A stretch of 64,000 nt of DNA from Megamerina dolium (GCA_963854835.1 OY978527.1:28715029-28779028), one strand, 5' to 3'; shown: positions 14,401-26,256, numbered from the stretch's first letter. Numbers and translations: made by a program. The notes: generated by a model not told the origin, from the sequence alone.

Positions 14401-17400
14401 AGTAAAATTTTGCGGGTGCAACGGTGTCTCAAGAAGCACTTGTGTGTTTGTTACTGACCAATAACGCATATTTTGCTTATTGACAAAGCCATTGCGCCAG
14501 AAATGAGCTACATCGCTGAAGATGATTTTTCGCTCTTAAAGTTGCGACCACCGACTCACAATTTCGGTAGTAATTTTTAATAATTTCCAAACGTTGCTGG
14601 TTCGTGAACTTTACCATGATGAAAATGTTGACTTTAACTAACGTTTTGACATTGACAGTTGATTAAAAAAGTTTAAGGGTGCATTCATATAACGATACGA
14701 AATTGTTAATTCCCTAATGGAAAATCCTTTACTATGTATACACATATGAATATTTAAAATGTTGTATTACAGAAAGCAAATCGACATAATTAAATTCTCA
14801 TCCAATCTTAGTAATATTAAACTAAAAGTGTTTGCAATTAAACAGGCTAGTGTTAAAAAAAAATAAAACATTCCTGATTTTTACAACTTGTTAAAAAAAA
14901 CCCACTTTTGTAATCAATAATTTTTTTTTTAAATCGGAAAAATTTTTCAAAATTTTGATATTGATATAACTCTACGAGTTTTAGCCCAATCATCACACAG
15001 TTTAGCAATAACATTTTTGTAATGAAGTGATATCCCAAAAAAATCACAAAATTGCCGTTATCTCAAAAACCTGCCCATACAAAAAATTGTAAATTTAAGT
15101 CCATGAGACCATACATGAATTTTTTGGTATTTTTTCAATATAATTAATTGTAAAGTAGGGTGTTTTATTCATCCAATTCATATAATCATGATTTTGATTA
15201 ATTGAAATTATTCCACTAATCAGAATTTTGATTAATTTGAATAAATAATTTGAGTAAATACGACAAAACATCAAAAATTCAATCAATTGGTCGAAAGTTC
15301 AAAAACTAGATAGCATTAAAAATCATAATCTGATTTGTTTCTTCTTCAAAGACAATGTGCTTAAATTAAGATTTATTTCTGGTGATTTTTCCGATTTTCG
15401 TAAAATCGTTTAGCACTTGTTTAATGCTCACTTTTCATAATTACACGAAAAAATGTTCGCACTTGAATATAAAAAGAACTATGGATTGGGTAGTATATTG
15501 GAAGAGCCCGGCCGTACATAGATTTCTTCAACGCAAAAATACTATAGTCTTAATTTGTGAATGATCGATTAAGATATTTCATAGGGAATAATTTCCATAG
15601 TTAACACTGGATGGCCCGAGAGCCGGTATTATTGTATATATTTAGTAAATTTTGACAATACTAGAAAATACCTACTTACATTAGTTGATTCAGAACGAAA
15701 GAACTCTAGTGCGACTACTTTTTCTGAGTTTTGTCATAAAGAGTAATTTTTTTCCTATCCGAAAAATTGTCACTGACATTACATGCCGATTGTAGTGGAA
15801 CTGCTAAAAATTTTGCTATTCTCAAAAAAATTCGAATATAATATACATATATTGTAGATTGTGTATGCATAGGCACATTTATACTCGCGTGTGTGTGGAG
15901 AACGTGATGTTGACAACGCGGATAGACTGGCACATCAAAATTGTCAACAACAAACAATGTATGATATAATAGAACTTACTACTATATACAATATAAAAGC
16001 AACAACATCAACCTCAATGTTAAAATACATAACGGGTGTTTTTGTTTTTTGCTGCATAAGATTTTTCGATAGGGATATTTATGGTTTGACAGATGAGACT
16101 TGTCAAACTGTGTTGACATTTCTGTTAAGTAAAATTTGCCATTTCATCATGAATCGTTGTGTACTTCTATTTCCAAAAAATTCATTTTATTCGCCAAGTT
16201 CATAGAACAATTCGTCCATTTTATGATCGGCAAAATTTCTGGAGTAAAGACAATCCTCAAGCTGTCAACGAAGATGTCCTCATTTGTTTCGAAATGAGGA
16301 AGGAGCTGACGAGTTTTTGTTTAGATAAATCGATCAGCCAAACATTGACGACTTTTGGTTTCAACAAGTTTCAGGAAAATCAATTTGGCAATAATTTTCT
16401 TTCCAGAGATGGTCCTGTTAATTGGCCTCCTCCTCGTTGGTGCTATTTAACGCCTCTTGACTACTTTTTATGGGGCTATGATAAGTCATTGCTTAATGCC
16501 GACAAACCAGAAAGTGGTCAAAAATTGGAATGATCAAATGGAGCATGTAATTCGTAGTGGCATTTAAAAAATAAATGGCATGAAATTATCTAACAGATTA
16601 AAATAAAAAAATTTAATTTCAAAGTTCTCAAGCTGTTAAAAAAACACCCGTTACATATATTGTCATGATGCCAATTTCGCGTACAACAGAAATTTTGAAC
16701 CTTCCACAACAATAACAAAAAATTAAGTGTGACAATAGCAACGTTGGCAATATCCAAGTCAATTTTGTTATTATAAATACGCATTTTTTTCGAGTTAATT
16801 TCTTCTCTCACACGTCTTTTAATATATTTGTGTTTGTTTTGCTTAAAAACGATATTTTTCTATTTATCTAATGATTTGTATGATTTCATAATAACGCAGA
16901 GCAGATTTACTTTAAGCAAAACGAATTTTAATGATATAAAAATACAAAAAGAAAGAAAAGATTGCATATAAGATATTACTACAATTTATATTCTACATTA
17001 TTTTTGAATAACCGCCACTCATTACATTTTCATTTGAATCGATTGATACTGTGGGACAATACATTTCATTTCAGCTGACAATGTTCCCAAAATGTGTCAA
17101 AAGTATTGAATAGGTATTAAGGTCATGATAACTTGCTCAACTCCTTGCCAAATGTTATTTACAATTTGTATTCTCATACCATCACCATGCATTCTATTGA
17201 CATTTTCCATCACATGCTATATTCATTATAAAAAAAAATATGTAAGAGCCACGCACACTTGTTCAAACAATCAAACAAGGTTATTTTCTTACTCTCGAAA
17301 AACATCAACCTTTTTCTTGCCAGTTGGATTAATGCATACCCTTTGCTCGTTTTACTTTTCCACTTGTGATTATTTCAATTATTATTATCGCTTGCATTAT

Positions 17401-20400
17401 CTTGTATCATATAAATATGTAAGTGAAGCACACAATTTACCTAAATCAAATTTATTAGTGCTGATAATATATGTAATAGATATTATCTTTATTATGGGTA
17501 TAAAATTTGTCAAAATACCTTTAAGACGACATCTTATTTATGTATATTGCGCTAAATAACAAATTTCAATTTCGAAAAGCAGTAATTTCTATTAAATGTT
17601 TTATTACAAATGGCACGCTATCATCATACAGTAGACGCTGACTAATTACAACCGCTTTGTAATTGAGGTGGTTCAAATTCTCGTAATCTGTATTGTAATA
17701 GCCTAGACAGACGGCAGCGTTAATCCAGATTACCGGCGAACTTAATCCGAATAAAATATTAACCTGGTAGGCGGCAGTATTGCGGATTAACTAAACGGCT
17801 GATTGCTGTTTTATTAGGTCTGCTCACTTACATTACCATCAGTATCAATCATCTGTCATCTGTCACTCTCGATATGAGAAAATCTACAAGAAGTACGTGA
17901 ACTAAAAACTATCAGAAACTTGTAAATTGACATTCACAGTTCGTAATTGACAGCTGGATTTATTTGTTCGCCAACGCTTTTCATGTTGAAAACTTTTAAT
18001 AATTGTTGAAAGTTTTTTGTTAGCGAACACACATAATATTTTGTAAAATGGATCGAGAAAAATTCATAATAGACAATTTTCAGCAGTGTTACCATCGCAA
18101 ATTGCCCTAATCCTCTTTTATTTTGAGAATTAACTCATAGAGTTAATGCGGATTAGCTGCAGTTAATGCCCGAGTTAATTCGAATTAACTCGGTAATCCG
18201 GAATTAGGCTGCCGTCTGTCTAGGCTATAAGTGTATTTTTTCTGGGTTTGGACGTTTTTTTTCGAGCCACTTCCACTTTATACCGCTTTGCAAACAAAAC
18301 CCAACTAAAGCTTGCAACAAATACACACACAGTACATATAAAAGTCATCATAAAACTTGTTTGGGGAATCCCCTTTATATTTTTCTTCTTATTTGCACGA
18401 TTCATTCACAAAAATAAGAACAAACGAAATAGTTGTTCTTAATTACGCATACAGAAATGAAAAAACCAAACTCGCTCTAAAGTTAGAACCTGAAATTCTA
18501 ATTTTTAGAGCGTTCTATGCTTTAAAATTTTTGGTTCTAATAACTGCAAAAATTTAAATTTTTGAGTTATAATTTGTGAACCTCTACTGTATTTGATTAC
18601 ACTGTGGTTATTATGTACTTTTAATATGACATAGTAGATATTGTAGATCTGGTCGAGTAGAACACAAAACCATGTTTCAAATTTACCAAAATCTTTATTT
18701 ATTAAAAAAAAAAACGATTTTTTAGTACTTGCTGCATTAAAATATTGATAGCTTTGCTATTTTTTTTTTTTATCGATTTTGAGACGGCCTTATAAAGAGA
18801 AAAGTTTAAGCTTTCGGAGCATATACATATATCAAGGATTTTCTTTAGTTGGTATGGAGTTATAATCCAGAAAACTCTAAAAGTTTGCCTTTTATTACAT
18901 TTTTTCAATTTTTGCAGATTAGATATTGCAAATTTGCTTTAAATATTAAGGTAAAGGTCGGAAGTGTATAGAATCTCAAACAAAACGATCGTTATATCTT
19001 GTAAATCCCATGAAAATTGTTGCGAGTTATTTTCATTTTTTAATAAAAATGGAAATTCCATCTTTATTAATTTATTACTTTTAATGTCTATTGAAAGTGA
19101 TTGAAAGTAAACATTTTTGTTCCATAACATGAATTTGTTTTAATGTTCACCTTTACAGTAATTTTTAATGAAAATTAGCACTAAATAATCTTCAAATTCA
19201 ATCATAAATCGGCCAAAAGCAGCAAAGTTAGCAATACTTTAATGAAGCAAGTACCGAAAAATTGGTTTTTTTTAACAATAAATCAAGATTTTGCGGATAT
19301 ATGGAAATTTTGAAAAATGGTTTCGTGTTCAACTCGACCAGATCTAAAATGTCTACTTTGTCATATCATTTTTTCAGGTAGTGATGTGTTCTCTTATATT
19401 TTTAAAAATGAATTCTCTTCCGCGAGTTATAGGTATGAATGACAATAAAAGCTAATCGACAAGCACTTATGGTTCACTTGGTAATTCAAAAGATGTCCTA
19501 ACAACAAAGCACTTAGTCACTTAGCACTTTTTTTTCTTTAAAAAGTTAAATATTTACTCTATTTTCAATGATAACTCTATTTTCAATAATAACATACAAG
19601 GTGCGACAATTATGCATTAAGACTGCCTCTAGAAAACACAATTAAAACACGATATCTGCTAATTTTTCGGTATATTTATTCGAAATATTCTCCTCCTGAT
19701 TCAATACACTTGTTACATCGATTTAATAGTGATTCAAACGCCTGTTCCAGCTCATTTTTCGGAATTGCCTCCAGTGCCCTCGTCGAAGCCCGTTGTATGG
19801 TCTGAATGTCATAAAAAAGCATCCTTTCAACTTCAATTTCAGTTTTGGGAACAAGAAGAAGTCGGACGGTGCCAAATCAGGTGAATACGGCGGGTGATTC
19901 AACACACAGACCTGATTCCGAGCCAAAAATTTCGTACAATGAGTGCTGTGTGTTAAATTTCATGTTAAAATTGTTAATTTGTTAATTGTTTTGTAATATG
20001 AATGTCAATAAACATTAAATGTCAACCATGAAATTTTGGCAGTTAGTAGAGGAAGGTTGAAGCTTCAAAACGCATGTGCTCACACTTAGATGGCGCGCTT
20101 GGTTGCTGAGATATGGTTCGAGTCTTAATACATAGTTGTCACACCTTGTACATATGTAAACGTTTCTACACGCAGGCAATGATTAAAATATTGATTTAAA
20201 TTGGAACTATTTAGTTAAAGAAAAATGTTTTTCGCATTTTTATGGTCGCCGTAACTAGGAACAATCGTTTTTTTATAAAAAAAAACCAATAGTCAGCATC
20301 AAGAGCTGACTATCGAAATTGTTACATAAAACCAGTAGTCAGTATGTCCGGCATATGATGTTTTGCAATCAATTAAATATCGTATTAATGGTCGCATTGT

Positions 20401-23400
20401 TGAAGGTCCTCGAAGAATGGGACCACAAAGAATTTTAACAAATGCCGAGGAACTAATTTTAGTCAAATGGTTGTATTCCTTTTGCAAAATATAAGAATTA
20501 GAAATATTTAATCAACTAGTATTTGAGAAAAGTTGATAAAATCTAAAAGAATATCTTTTATATTTTTATACATATTTTTTGTGTATCTTGCAAAGAGATG
20601 CGCCTCCTGGATTTCAAAAAACCAGAAGATCAAGTCAATTTTGTATTACTGTTTCAACTAGCAAAAGTTTAATTAATGACTACTAAAAATGCAATTAACG
20701 GTTCAATTTGAATTTATATTAGTTTGAAAATATGCGAGAATAGCTTTTTTCCCAAATAAATACAATACAATGATACAAACTCAATTATTTAGCATATTCC
20801 AAACTCAGATCCTTTCAAGTATTTTAAAATGTCCAACGGAGCTTTTGCTTTTGTATTACTTTTTCTTCTTACGAAGCTTACTCTTCATTAGTCCGAACAC
20901 ATTTTGACGCGATGACATATTTAAGGTTCCTATCTAATTTTACTCTTTCCATATGACTGCGATGTTTGGAAACATTAAATTGTTGCAGGACCTAATTGCG
21001 AGTTGCAATACCTTAGAAAACATCTGTAGATTTCAAGTAGTTCATAAGAATAGAAGATATTCCCTCCTGTATAGCGACTCGTATGATCTATTGTAGTGAT
21101 TTGAGTAAACGGTGTTTAGGTACTTAATTACGTCTTGAACCTACAGTACTGGGTAATCACATTTCTTTAACACAGGTTTGCAGTATCTTTGTTCTTTCCC
21201 TTAGGAAAGCCGGGCTTTTAGTAAGTATGTTTCATTTTTCTTTAAGCACGATTAACTTCAAGCGATTTTAGGTTCTAGTTGTGGGCATAGTTATTTGTCA
21301 GTGCCTAACAAAGTAGTCTGAGAGTTTGTCGGATTAGGTCATTTATTCTGTCCATCGTTCAATTGATAATTTCGTTAATGCTTGTTTTGATTAAATCATA
21401 TTGTGGAGAAGACTCCATAACTTTTCTTTGAGTTTTTCTTTAGCAAGGCTCACCGAAAATGTTGGATGTCCTTTAAATTGCTGCAAAAGAAATTTACCGT
21501 AATGCAATAAAAAAAAGACTGAAATTGAATCATTAACTCTATTTCTAATGTTGAAAACACTATATTAAAAAAAAATGTTTATTCTTTGATTGATTGTTTT
21601 TTTTTTTTTTGAAATACCTACGTGCTACCCATATTGCTGCTTTTTGATACATCATTCTGAATACCAAAATGTCTGTATGGCAGGACTAAAAAAGTTTAAC
21701 ATTAAAATATTTATTTGCACTCACCTTACACAATTCCAATAAACTGTATAAATCTTCGACTTCATCATCATCTGTGGGAACATAATGTTTGCCAGTCTGT
21801 GTACTCTTTCCTTTGGTCTCACGTCGATACAATGGTAAACCCATTGCCTTAGCTAATATTTCAATGCCCATGTGCCCCACGGTCTGATACATATAGCTAT
21901 CCAATTCATCTACGTATAACATTAGTGTTGAGAATGAAAACAAATAAAAAAAATCAAAAGAATACACTAAGTTAAAGGTACTTTAAAAAAAGCATGCTTA
22001 ATGTAGATACGAACTCAAGTAAGAAAAAAATCCGCTATAAATCGGAGACAGAAAATGTTGGGTTAGTAAATAAGAAATTGCCGATGAGTTCATACACAAA
22101 TTGACCCCAAACTACCACCTTCAAACAAAAATATGTGCAATTTATTTCTGAAACATGGGAAATGTGACAGCTAACCAAAGTCAGAAAGAAAAATTCATAA
22201 CATTGACAAAAGGTATCAAAAATATGTGAAATCAGCACTTACTTAGTTGCCAACCCAATAGTAGTTATCTTATAAAATTTAATATATATTCTAAATGACA
22301 TACTACTATGACCAAAAAGCTTCCACAAATTTTGATTTAAATTTATTATGTTAATAGTTCTGACAACTATGTCCTCTTTCGTAATGCCATCAATTACATC
22401 TTCTCATGTTGATCTTGTCATTGGTCGAAATAACTAGCGTTTTTGTAAAATTAAAACTTCAACAAAGAGCTTCTATTAAATATTGTTCGCTAAAGGAAAA
22501 TTCAAATGAGGAAAATCATCGAAGCTTATGAGTGGTAGAAAATGTTCCAGGAGGGTAAAGGACGTGCTGAGTGAGAGCTGCTCGGTCATTAACTTCAACC
22601 GATAAGATCAAGGTAAAAGAAATCAAAAATTTGGTGCTCAAAAATCGTCAATTGCTAATTAGTTATCGAATTCGATAACATGTGAACATTATCGAAATAT
22701 ATTTTTGATTTATTCAATCGATTTTAAAATACCAATAGCACCTCAAATGTGTCATTATACGGGAGGCATGTTAACACCTATAGACAGACTCATATCGTTC
22801 CACCATGTTTGATTTAGCACTGTGTGACTTCTCGATACTACCTCGAGACCACTGAAGATGTTCGACGCTAATTTTCGCGCGTCTTGAAGCTCATCTAAGA
22901 AAAGCAACATTCTGATTGCTTCGGAATTATGAAAAAAGAATTAAAAGTCGACAAAAAAAAAAGCACCTATAACGCAGCTATATGGTTTCACCTTCTATCT
23001 TTACAATGACACGAGATTCGCGACGAGAGTCGCACTCAATTTCGAAATTATGAAAAACGCTCGCATTGCCACTGCCTGACAGCTATCAGTTTCACTTGTT
23101 GTATTCAAGGACAAGTGACGTTTGTTTGAAATTGAAAATTTAAATTCAAAACTGTTTCAAAACATATTATACGTCTAAAAATATTATTTAAAAAATCTTC
23201 AAATTATTCTTACAATTCTTCGCGCCGTTGTAAATAAGCATGAGATGTATCGCAGTGAGTGTTCTCCGACTTGGAATCTCTCCTCGCATCACTGGAGCTT
23301 AAATAATGTTAGATTAAATTAATAGTTTGTGTTTTATTCCGAATTTTCGGAAAACTCCACAATCATTTTTTCTAAGTTTGAAGTTAGAGATACATCTGAG

Positions 23401-25529
23401 GGCGATGGCGAAAATTGGACCACGGGTTCGGATTCAACGACCCAAAATCCTTAGAATAATAGTAAAATACTGTGGATTTTAAGAAACTGCTACTGATTGC
23501 ATGCTCTATTAGAATCAGTAAAGATGTTTCTTATCGAAACATTACCAATTTTTGCTTAGAAATAACATTTCATTGAATTAAATTGTTACTCTCAACGACT
23601 CGACCAATATGATTGTGGGACGGATAAATTTTAAATTACAATTTTAAAGGTTATTCTCCTCGAAGAAAATTTTCATATGCGGCTGTCCTATTCGAAGTGG
23701 AAGATTGCTATCTAAAACAGGATTACAGTTTTATGCAAAGTTTAAGAAGTCTGAAGTGATTATATATAAAACATTTAGTTTTAACCGAATATAATTAGTA
23801 AATATCGAATTTTCGAATATTAATTAAGGTGGTCCGTTTACAAATAAAAAAAAATAAATAAATATGTGGCACTTAAAGCCCCAAAGGGCTCATTGGCCGA
23901 GCTTCTCTTCCATTACTGTTGTGCGTCTTAAATTTTGAACAGTATTAGAATGGACCTACTTATTTTAGCCGGTTCCGAACGGCAGAACACTTGTGACATC
24001 ACTTTTTCTGAGCTTTGTCACAGAGTTCTTTTTAGAAGCTTTTTCATGGCAAGTTGTTACTGTCGGAAGAATTGCCAATTGCTTGCCAACAGGTGGGTAC
24101 CGTTCGAAAGAAAAATCTTTTCGATATTAAATTTGTTATGCATCAGCCGGGTATTGAACCACGACCTACAGATCAGAAGGCGAACACACCAACCACTGAG
24201 CTACGGCACCCACAAATATTTATGTTAAATAGCAAATGTACATGAAGGAAACCACTTGAAGAATTACTGATTTTTCTGCAATATGGTTTTGAATCGGATA
24301 ATTTGTTTGATTGCGTTGACACTCGAAATTAATTAATTTTATCTAGGTACAGTATATTTTGCTTTGATGTTAAATATTATATACTTAAAAAATCGAGCAA
24401 TTCATCATATTTCAATATTAGCAAAATAGTGCGATTTAATGATAGATCGAGCAGTGAATTTTAATTTTTTTTCCCTCTATATACGATCGATTGCAAATTG
24501 TATGTACATTATGATGATAATAGCTATTAATAAATAGCAATGATTTGATGGTAGAGAAGAGGAGTTAGATAAGTACACTACTAAGCAACAGATAAGAATA
24601 AATAATTAATTAAGTTATTTAGAATGAATAATTGAAACATGTCCGTGATTTTAATATGATTAGTTAATCAATAATATTGAAATGATATATTTTATCCAAT
24701 TCTATATAATGCTGTTCTATGAAGTAACACTAGTTTATATACATAAAGAAATTTATCACTAATAACGGGTCATATTCTATTCGTCGTCCTTTTAGTATTG
24801 TATTACCCCTACAGTACGCATAGTAATAGCCTAGACAGACGGCAGCCTAATTCCGGATTACCGGCGCACTTAATCCGAATAAAATAATAACCTGACAGAC
24901 GGCAGTATTGCGGATTAACTAAACGGCTGATTGCTGTTTTATTAGGTCTGTCCACTTACATTACTATCACTATCAATTTCTGCCATCTATCACTATCGAT
25001 ATGAGAAAATCTACAAGAAGTACGTGAACTGTAAAGGATCAAAAACTTGTAAATTGACATTCACCGTCCGTAATTGACAGCTGGATTTATTTGTTCGCCA
25101 ACACTTTTCATGTTGAAAACTGTCAACAATTGTTGAAAGTTTTTTGTTAGCGAACACACCTAATATTTTGCAAAATGGATGGAGAAAAATTCACAATAGA
25201 CAATTTTCAGCAGTGTTGCCATCGCAAATTGCCCTAATCCTCTATTATTTTGAGAATTAACTCATAGAGTTTATTCGGATTAGCTGCAGTTAATGCCCGA
25301 GTTAATTCGAATTAACTCGGTAATCCGGAATTAGGCTGCCGTCTGTCTAGGCTATAATATATATGTATTCAAAATGACGAATCTATATGATGATGTAGAA
25401 TTTAATTTACATACCTCTATCTCTGGGATGCAAATTAGCCAAAGCAACAATCTCATGTCCTTCTGCAACACATTGCATCATATTATAGCAGCTATCCTTG
25501 CCACCGCTGACCATTGCAACGACACGCAT
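5422..25529 (-). CDS. Dph6: Diphthine--ammonia ligase (Dph6/ATPBD4 family, fly CG1578-like)
   Basis: Dph6 catalyses the last, ATP-dependent amidation of diphthine to diphthamide on elongation factor 2 in the cytosol. Ten coding exons join in frame with GT-AG borders: 25529-25415, 21909-21725, 13522-13343, 13279-13110, 13032-12404, 12340-12041, 11980-11826, 11724-11397, 9973-9872, 5930-5422, giving about 890 residues. The first ATG precedes the PP-loop motif SGGKDSCYN (residues 8-16). ELDSYMYQTVGH and GEGGEYETFTLDCPLF (from residue 196) are family signatures. Two RidA/YjgF-like domains follow, as in the long fungal and fly forms: roughly residues 400-520, and 555 onward with YISGQIALVPGSM. Human DPH6 has only the N-terminal part. 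A Ser/Ala-rich stretch (about residues 290-400, exon 5) separates the ligase from the RidA-like part and is probably disordered. An AATAAA overlaps the stop codon. The introns carry MITEs, SINEs, mariner-type and LINE pieces. Exon joins are my inference from splice consensus and phase; every join keeps frame. Confidence 0.93.
6060..6560 (+). mobile_element. Tc1/mariner-type transposase remnant, internally deleted
   Basis: Lies in Dph6 intron 9. An N-terminal piece near 6098 (MKSLTTKQRILIVENYR) and a C-terminal piece from about 6310 (LNYFKWGYLNGKVYVNKPQT, then a degraded ENFD segment) match the two ends of the same transposase type as the DD41D-like elements at 13829 and 16032. The central DDE region is missing and stops interrupt both parts. 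It is a dead copy. Confidence 0.55.
7176..7709. mobile_element. PIF/Harbinger-like MITE, copy 1
   Basis: 534 bp bounded by inverted repeats beginning YAGCCTAGACAGRCGGCAGC and flanked by the trinucleotide TTA on both sides (7173-7175 and 7710-7712). It has no coding capacity. It lies in Dph6 intron 9. Three further copies are at 17699, 24827 and 58261. The 3-bp TWA target duplication is the hallmark of PIF/Harbinger; the superfamily call is an inference from it. This copy has the most terminal mismatches. Confidence 0.88.
7920..8290 (+). mobile_element. Degenerate Tc1/mariner-type transposase remnant
   Basis: Short plus-strand segments recall this transposase family: a SGH*RKYCRR / EENIAAVEASVLNDPNKSI stretch near 7979-8040 (linker after the helix-turn-helix) and an IQQDGVTRLAPEL stretch near 8158, corresponding to the second catalytic-Asp motif. 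Frames shift between them and most of the protein is missing. It lies in Dph6 intron 9. Confidence 0.45.
8625..9030 (+). mobile_element. LINE fragment with RNase H-like coding remnant
   Basis: Plus-strand frames read ALGTCPTAALNVMVNLL near 8668 and TWTNEWRRNSLPTKYDISNYTDSFKMDCG near 8840-8925. This is the linker before, and the start of, the RNase H domain (YTDGSKM motif) of I/LOA/Jockey-type non-LTR elements. It compares in type with the minus-strand LINE at 36045-37375. There are several stops and no ends visible. It lies in Dph6 intron 9. Confidence 0.55.
9055..9412 (+). mobile_element. tRNA-derived SINE, copy A
   Basis: About 358 bp starting GGGTGCCGTAGGTCAGTGG. The head resembles a tRNA, with an A-box-like GGTCAGTGGTTAGTG and a B-box-like GGTTCAATCCC near 9111. 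The body contains a CCGTTCGGAACCGGCTAAAA segment and ends in GTGCCACATATTTTTATAT. A short repeat, TATCGT, occurs at both edges. Three more copies are in the window, which supports a dispersed SINE rather than a tRNA gene. The short open frames over it are not genes. Confidence 0.8.
10300..10600 (+). mobile_element. mariner transposase remnant (mellifera-like)
   Basis: Plus-strand pieces read TDKNIAKVWEKVLGNRRIKV near 10410 and ILDQDLGMRKQSARCEPSLF near 10497-10556. These match the helix-turn-helix linker and the LGMRK segment of mellifera-type mariners, with frame changes between them. The catalytic region is absent. It lies in Dph6 intron 9. Confidence 0.5.
11051..11286. repeat. Imperfect inverted repeat pair (fold-back), unidentified
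   Basis: TAAGGGGGGTAAGGGATAA at about 11051-11069 is mirrored by TTATCCCTTACTCCCCCCTTG at about 11268-11288, enclosing some 200 bp of AT-rich sequence in Dph6 intron 8-9 flank. No coding capacity was recognised. It could be a small MITE or a chance-preserved hairpin; no target duplication is evident. Confidence 0.4.
11370..11394. repeat. (CA)n microsatellite at the Dph6 exon 8 donor
   Basis: About 12 CA units end immediately beside the exon 8 splice donor at 11396 (minus strand: GAAT|GTAAGTGTGTG...). On the transcribed strand it is a TG tract just inside the intron. Confidence 0.8.
13829..14729 (-). mobile_element. DD41D-type (rosa-like) mariner, defective
   Basis: 901 bp with terminal inverted repeats AAGGRTTTTCCATTAGGGA and a TA duplication at each side (13827-13828 and 14730-14731). 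On the minus strand the transposase starts near 14628 (MVKFTNQQRLEIIKNYY) and breaks soon after. The open segment 14369-14103 carries WFQQDGATSHTT and CDLTPLDLFLW. I count 41 residues between the second and third catalytic Asp, the DD41D spacing of 'rosa' elements known from tephritids. A full copy would be about 1.3 kb, so this is an internal deletion. It lies in Dph6 intron 2. Confidence 0.8.
16032..16651 (+). mobile_element. Short DD41D-type transposon derivative
   Basis: 620 bp with ends ACGGGTGTTTTT and AAAAACACCCGT and a TA at both borders (16030-16031, 16652-16653). The plus frame 16159-16533 keeps parts of a transposase: RTIRPFYDRQNFW, then a DGPVNWPPPRWCYLTPLDYFLWGY segment (third catalytic Asp). 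The N-terminus and the first two catalytic Asps are largely lost. Ends differ from the element at 13829, so it is a distinct subfamily. It lies in Dph6 intron 2. Confidence 0.72.
17699..18227. mobile_element. PIF/Harbinger-like MITE, copy 2
   Basis: 529 bp, same orientation as the other three copies, with TAGCCTAGACAGACGGCAGC at its left end and the inverted form at the right. Target duplication TAA at 17696-17698 and 18228-18230. It lies in Dph6 intron 2. Non-coding, with an internal palindromic GAGTTAATTCGAATTAACTC near 18173. Confidence 0.9.
19597..20148 (-). mobile_element. mariner deletion derivative with intact ends
   Basis: 552 bp with ~28-bp terminal inverted repeats starting CAAGGTGYGACAAYTATG and TA at each border (19595-19596, 20149-20150). 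The minus frame 19926-19723 keeps the C-terminal mariner motif NHPPYSPDLAPSDFFLFPKL (third catalytic Asp of the DD34D triad) and then frameshifts. The N-terminal and central parts are deleted. It lies in Dph6 intron 2. Confidence 0.82.
20325..20492 (+). mobile_element. pogo/Tigger-like helix-turn-helix fragment
   Basis: A plus frame reads SVCPAYDVLQSIKYRINGRIVEGP then RRMGPQRILTNAEELILVKWL. This resembles the junction between the psq-type and CENP-B-type helix-turn-helix domains of pogo/Tigger transposases and related host proteins. No catalytic domain or ends are seen. It is inside Dph6 intron 2, opposite to the gene. Confidence 0.4.
22470..22960 (+). mobile_element. mariner transposase remnant
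   Basis: Fragments near 22525-22660 read EAYEW*KMFQEG and VKEIKNLVLKNRQL in shifting frames, corresponding to the mariner N-terminal helix-turn-helix and linker. Near 22808 DLALCDFSILPR recalls the PDLAPCDFxLFP catalytic segment. The part between is missing. It lies in Dph6 intron 1. Confidence 0.45.
23847..24211 (-). mobile_element. tRNA-derived SINE, copy B
   Basis: 365 bp on the minus strand, from GGGTGCCGTAGCTCAGTGG (24211 downward) to a T-rich tail of the form ATTTATTTATTTTTTTT (23847 upward). It is flanked by ACAAATA at 23840-23846 and 24212-24218, a target duplication that defines both ends of the family. The plus frames over it are spurious. It lies in Dph6 intron 1. Confidence 0.87.
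24827..25354. mobile_element. PIF/Harbinger-like MITE, copy 3
   Basis: 528 bp with near-perfect ~38-bp terminal inverted repeats (TAGCCTAGACAGACGGCAGC then CTAATTCCGGATTACCG). Target duplication TAA at 24824-24826 and 25355-25357. It ends only about 60 bp from the Dph6 exon 1 splice donor at 25414. Non-coding. Confidence 0.92.
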
Positions 25530-25906
25530 TTTGATGTCCTTTAGTTTTCGTCTTTTTTGTATAAGTAATTTAATAAAGATATCTTTGGTTCGCGAAAAAT
25601 GTAAAGTAAATCTTCTGGCTGTTGTTGTTGTGCTTGCGTATTTATTTTAATTTATATCTCCCTCTACTTCTGGTAAACTTTCTGCGACGGCCATTACCAA
25701 TTTAGTCCAGCTTATTGGTAGTTGTTTTAATTGACCATTGCATGTCGCATGCATACACTGAGTAAGAATATTATCTGCTGTATATTGGTGTTTTAATATT
25801 TTTCTATTATTATTACTATTATTATTATTGTATTAGGCTTTTTGTTATAAATTCTTCATTGTGATACTGTTGTTCTTCATGTTGGTCACGTGAGTTATCG
25901 TCCGAT
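25530..25906 (-). other. Probable 5' untranslated region of Dph6
   Basis: Upstream of the Dph6 start no coding sequence is seen. A plausible minus-strand acceptor (TTTGTTTTCAG, AG at 25908-25907) lies 377 bases before the start codon, so the leader may begin with an upstream exon. The segment holds short upstream ATGs. A candidate upstream donor is at 35118 (see findings). This is inference. Confidence 0.35.
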
Positions 25907-26256
25907 CTGAAAACAAACAATTAAAAATGGATTAATTTGCAAGTATGCATAATTCTTTAATAATATTAAAGAATTTTAAGTTAAGTTAATACTCCTAATG
26001 TTTTGTGTAACATAAAAATTATTGTATTTACAATTAAGTTGTAGGCTGGGTACTTATTCACTTGGCAATAATTCATTCTTCAAAAAAACCTTTTCTAGTG
26101 ATAGCACCATTTTATTGTGTATATGATTTGGAAGCATTGATATATTATTTGTTGTCTCTTATTGATTTCCGTTATGCCCTGCACTCAAAGAGTCAAGAGT
26201 TCGTGCTTTCGTTGTAACACCCGTAAGGAGAGTTGGCAGATATGAAAAAGGATATA

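Noticed and set aside
17125..17559. 144-residue plus-strand frame rich in hydrophobic residues
   Set aside because: Composition is that of AT-rich random sequence (Ile, Tyr, Phe, Leu), with no domain or splice context, inside Dph6 intron 2.
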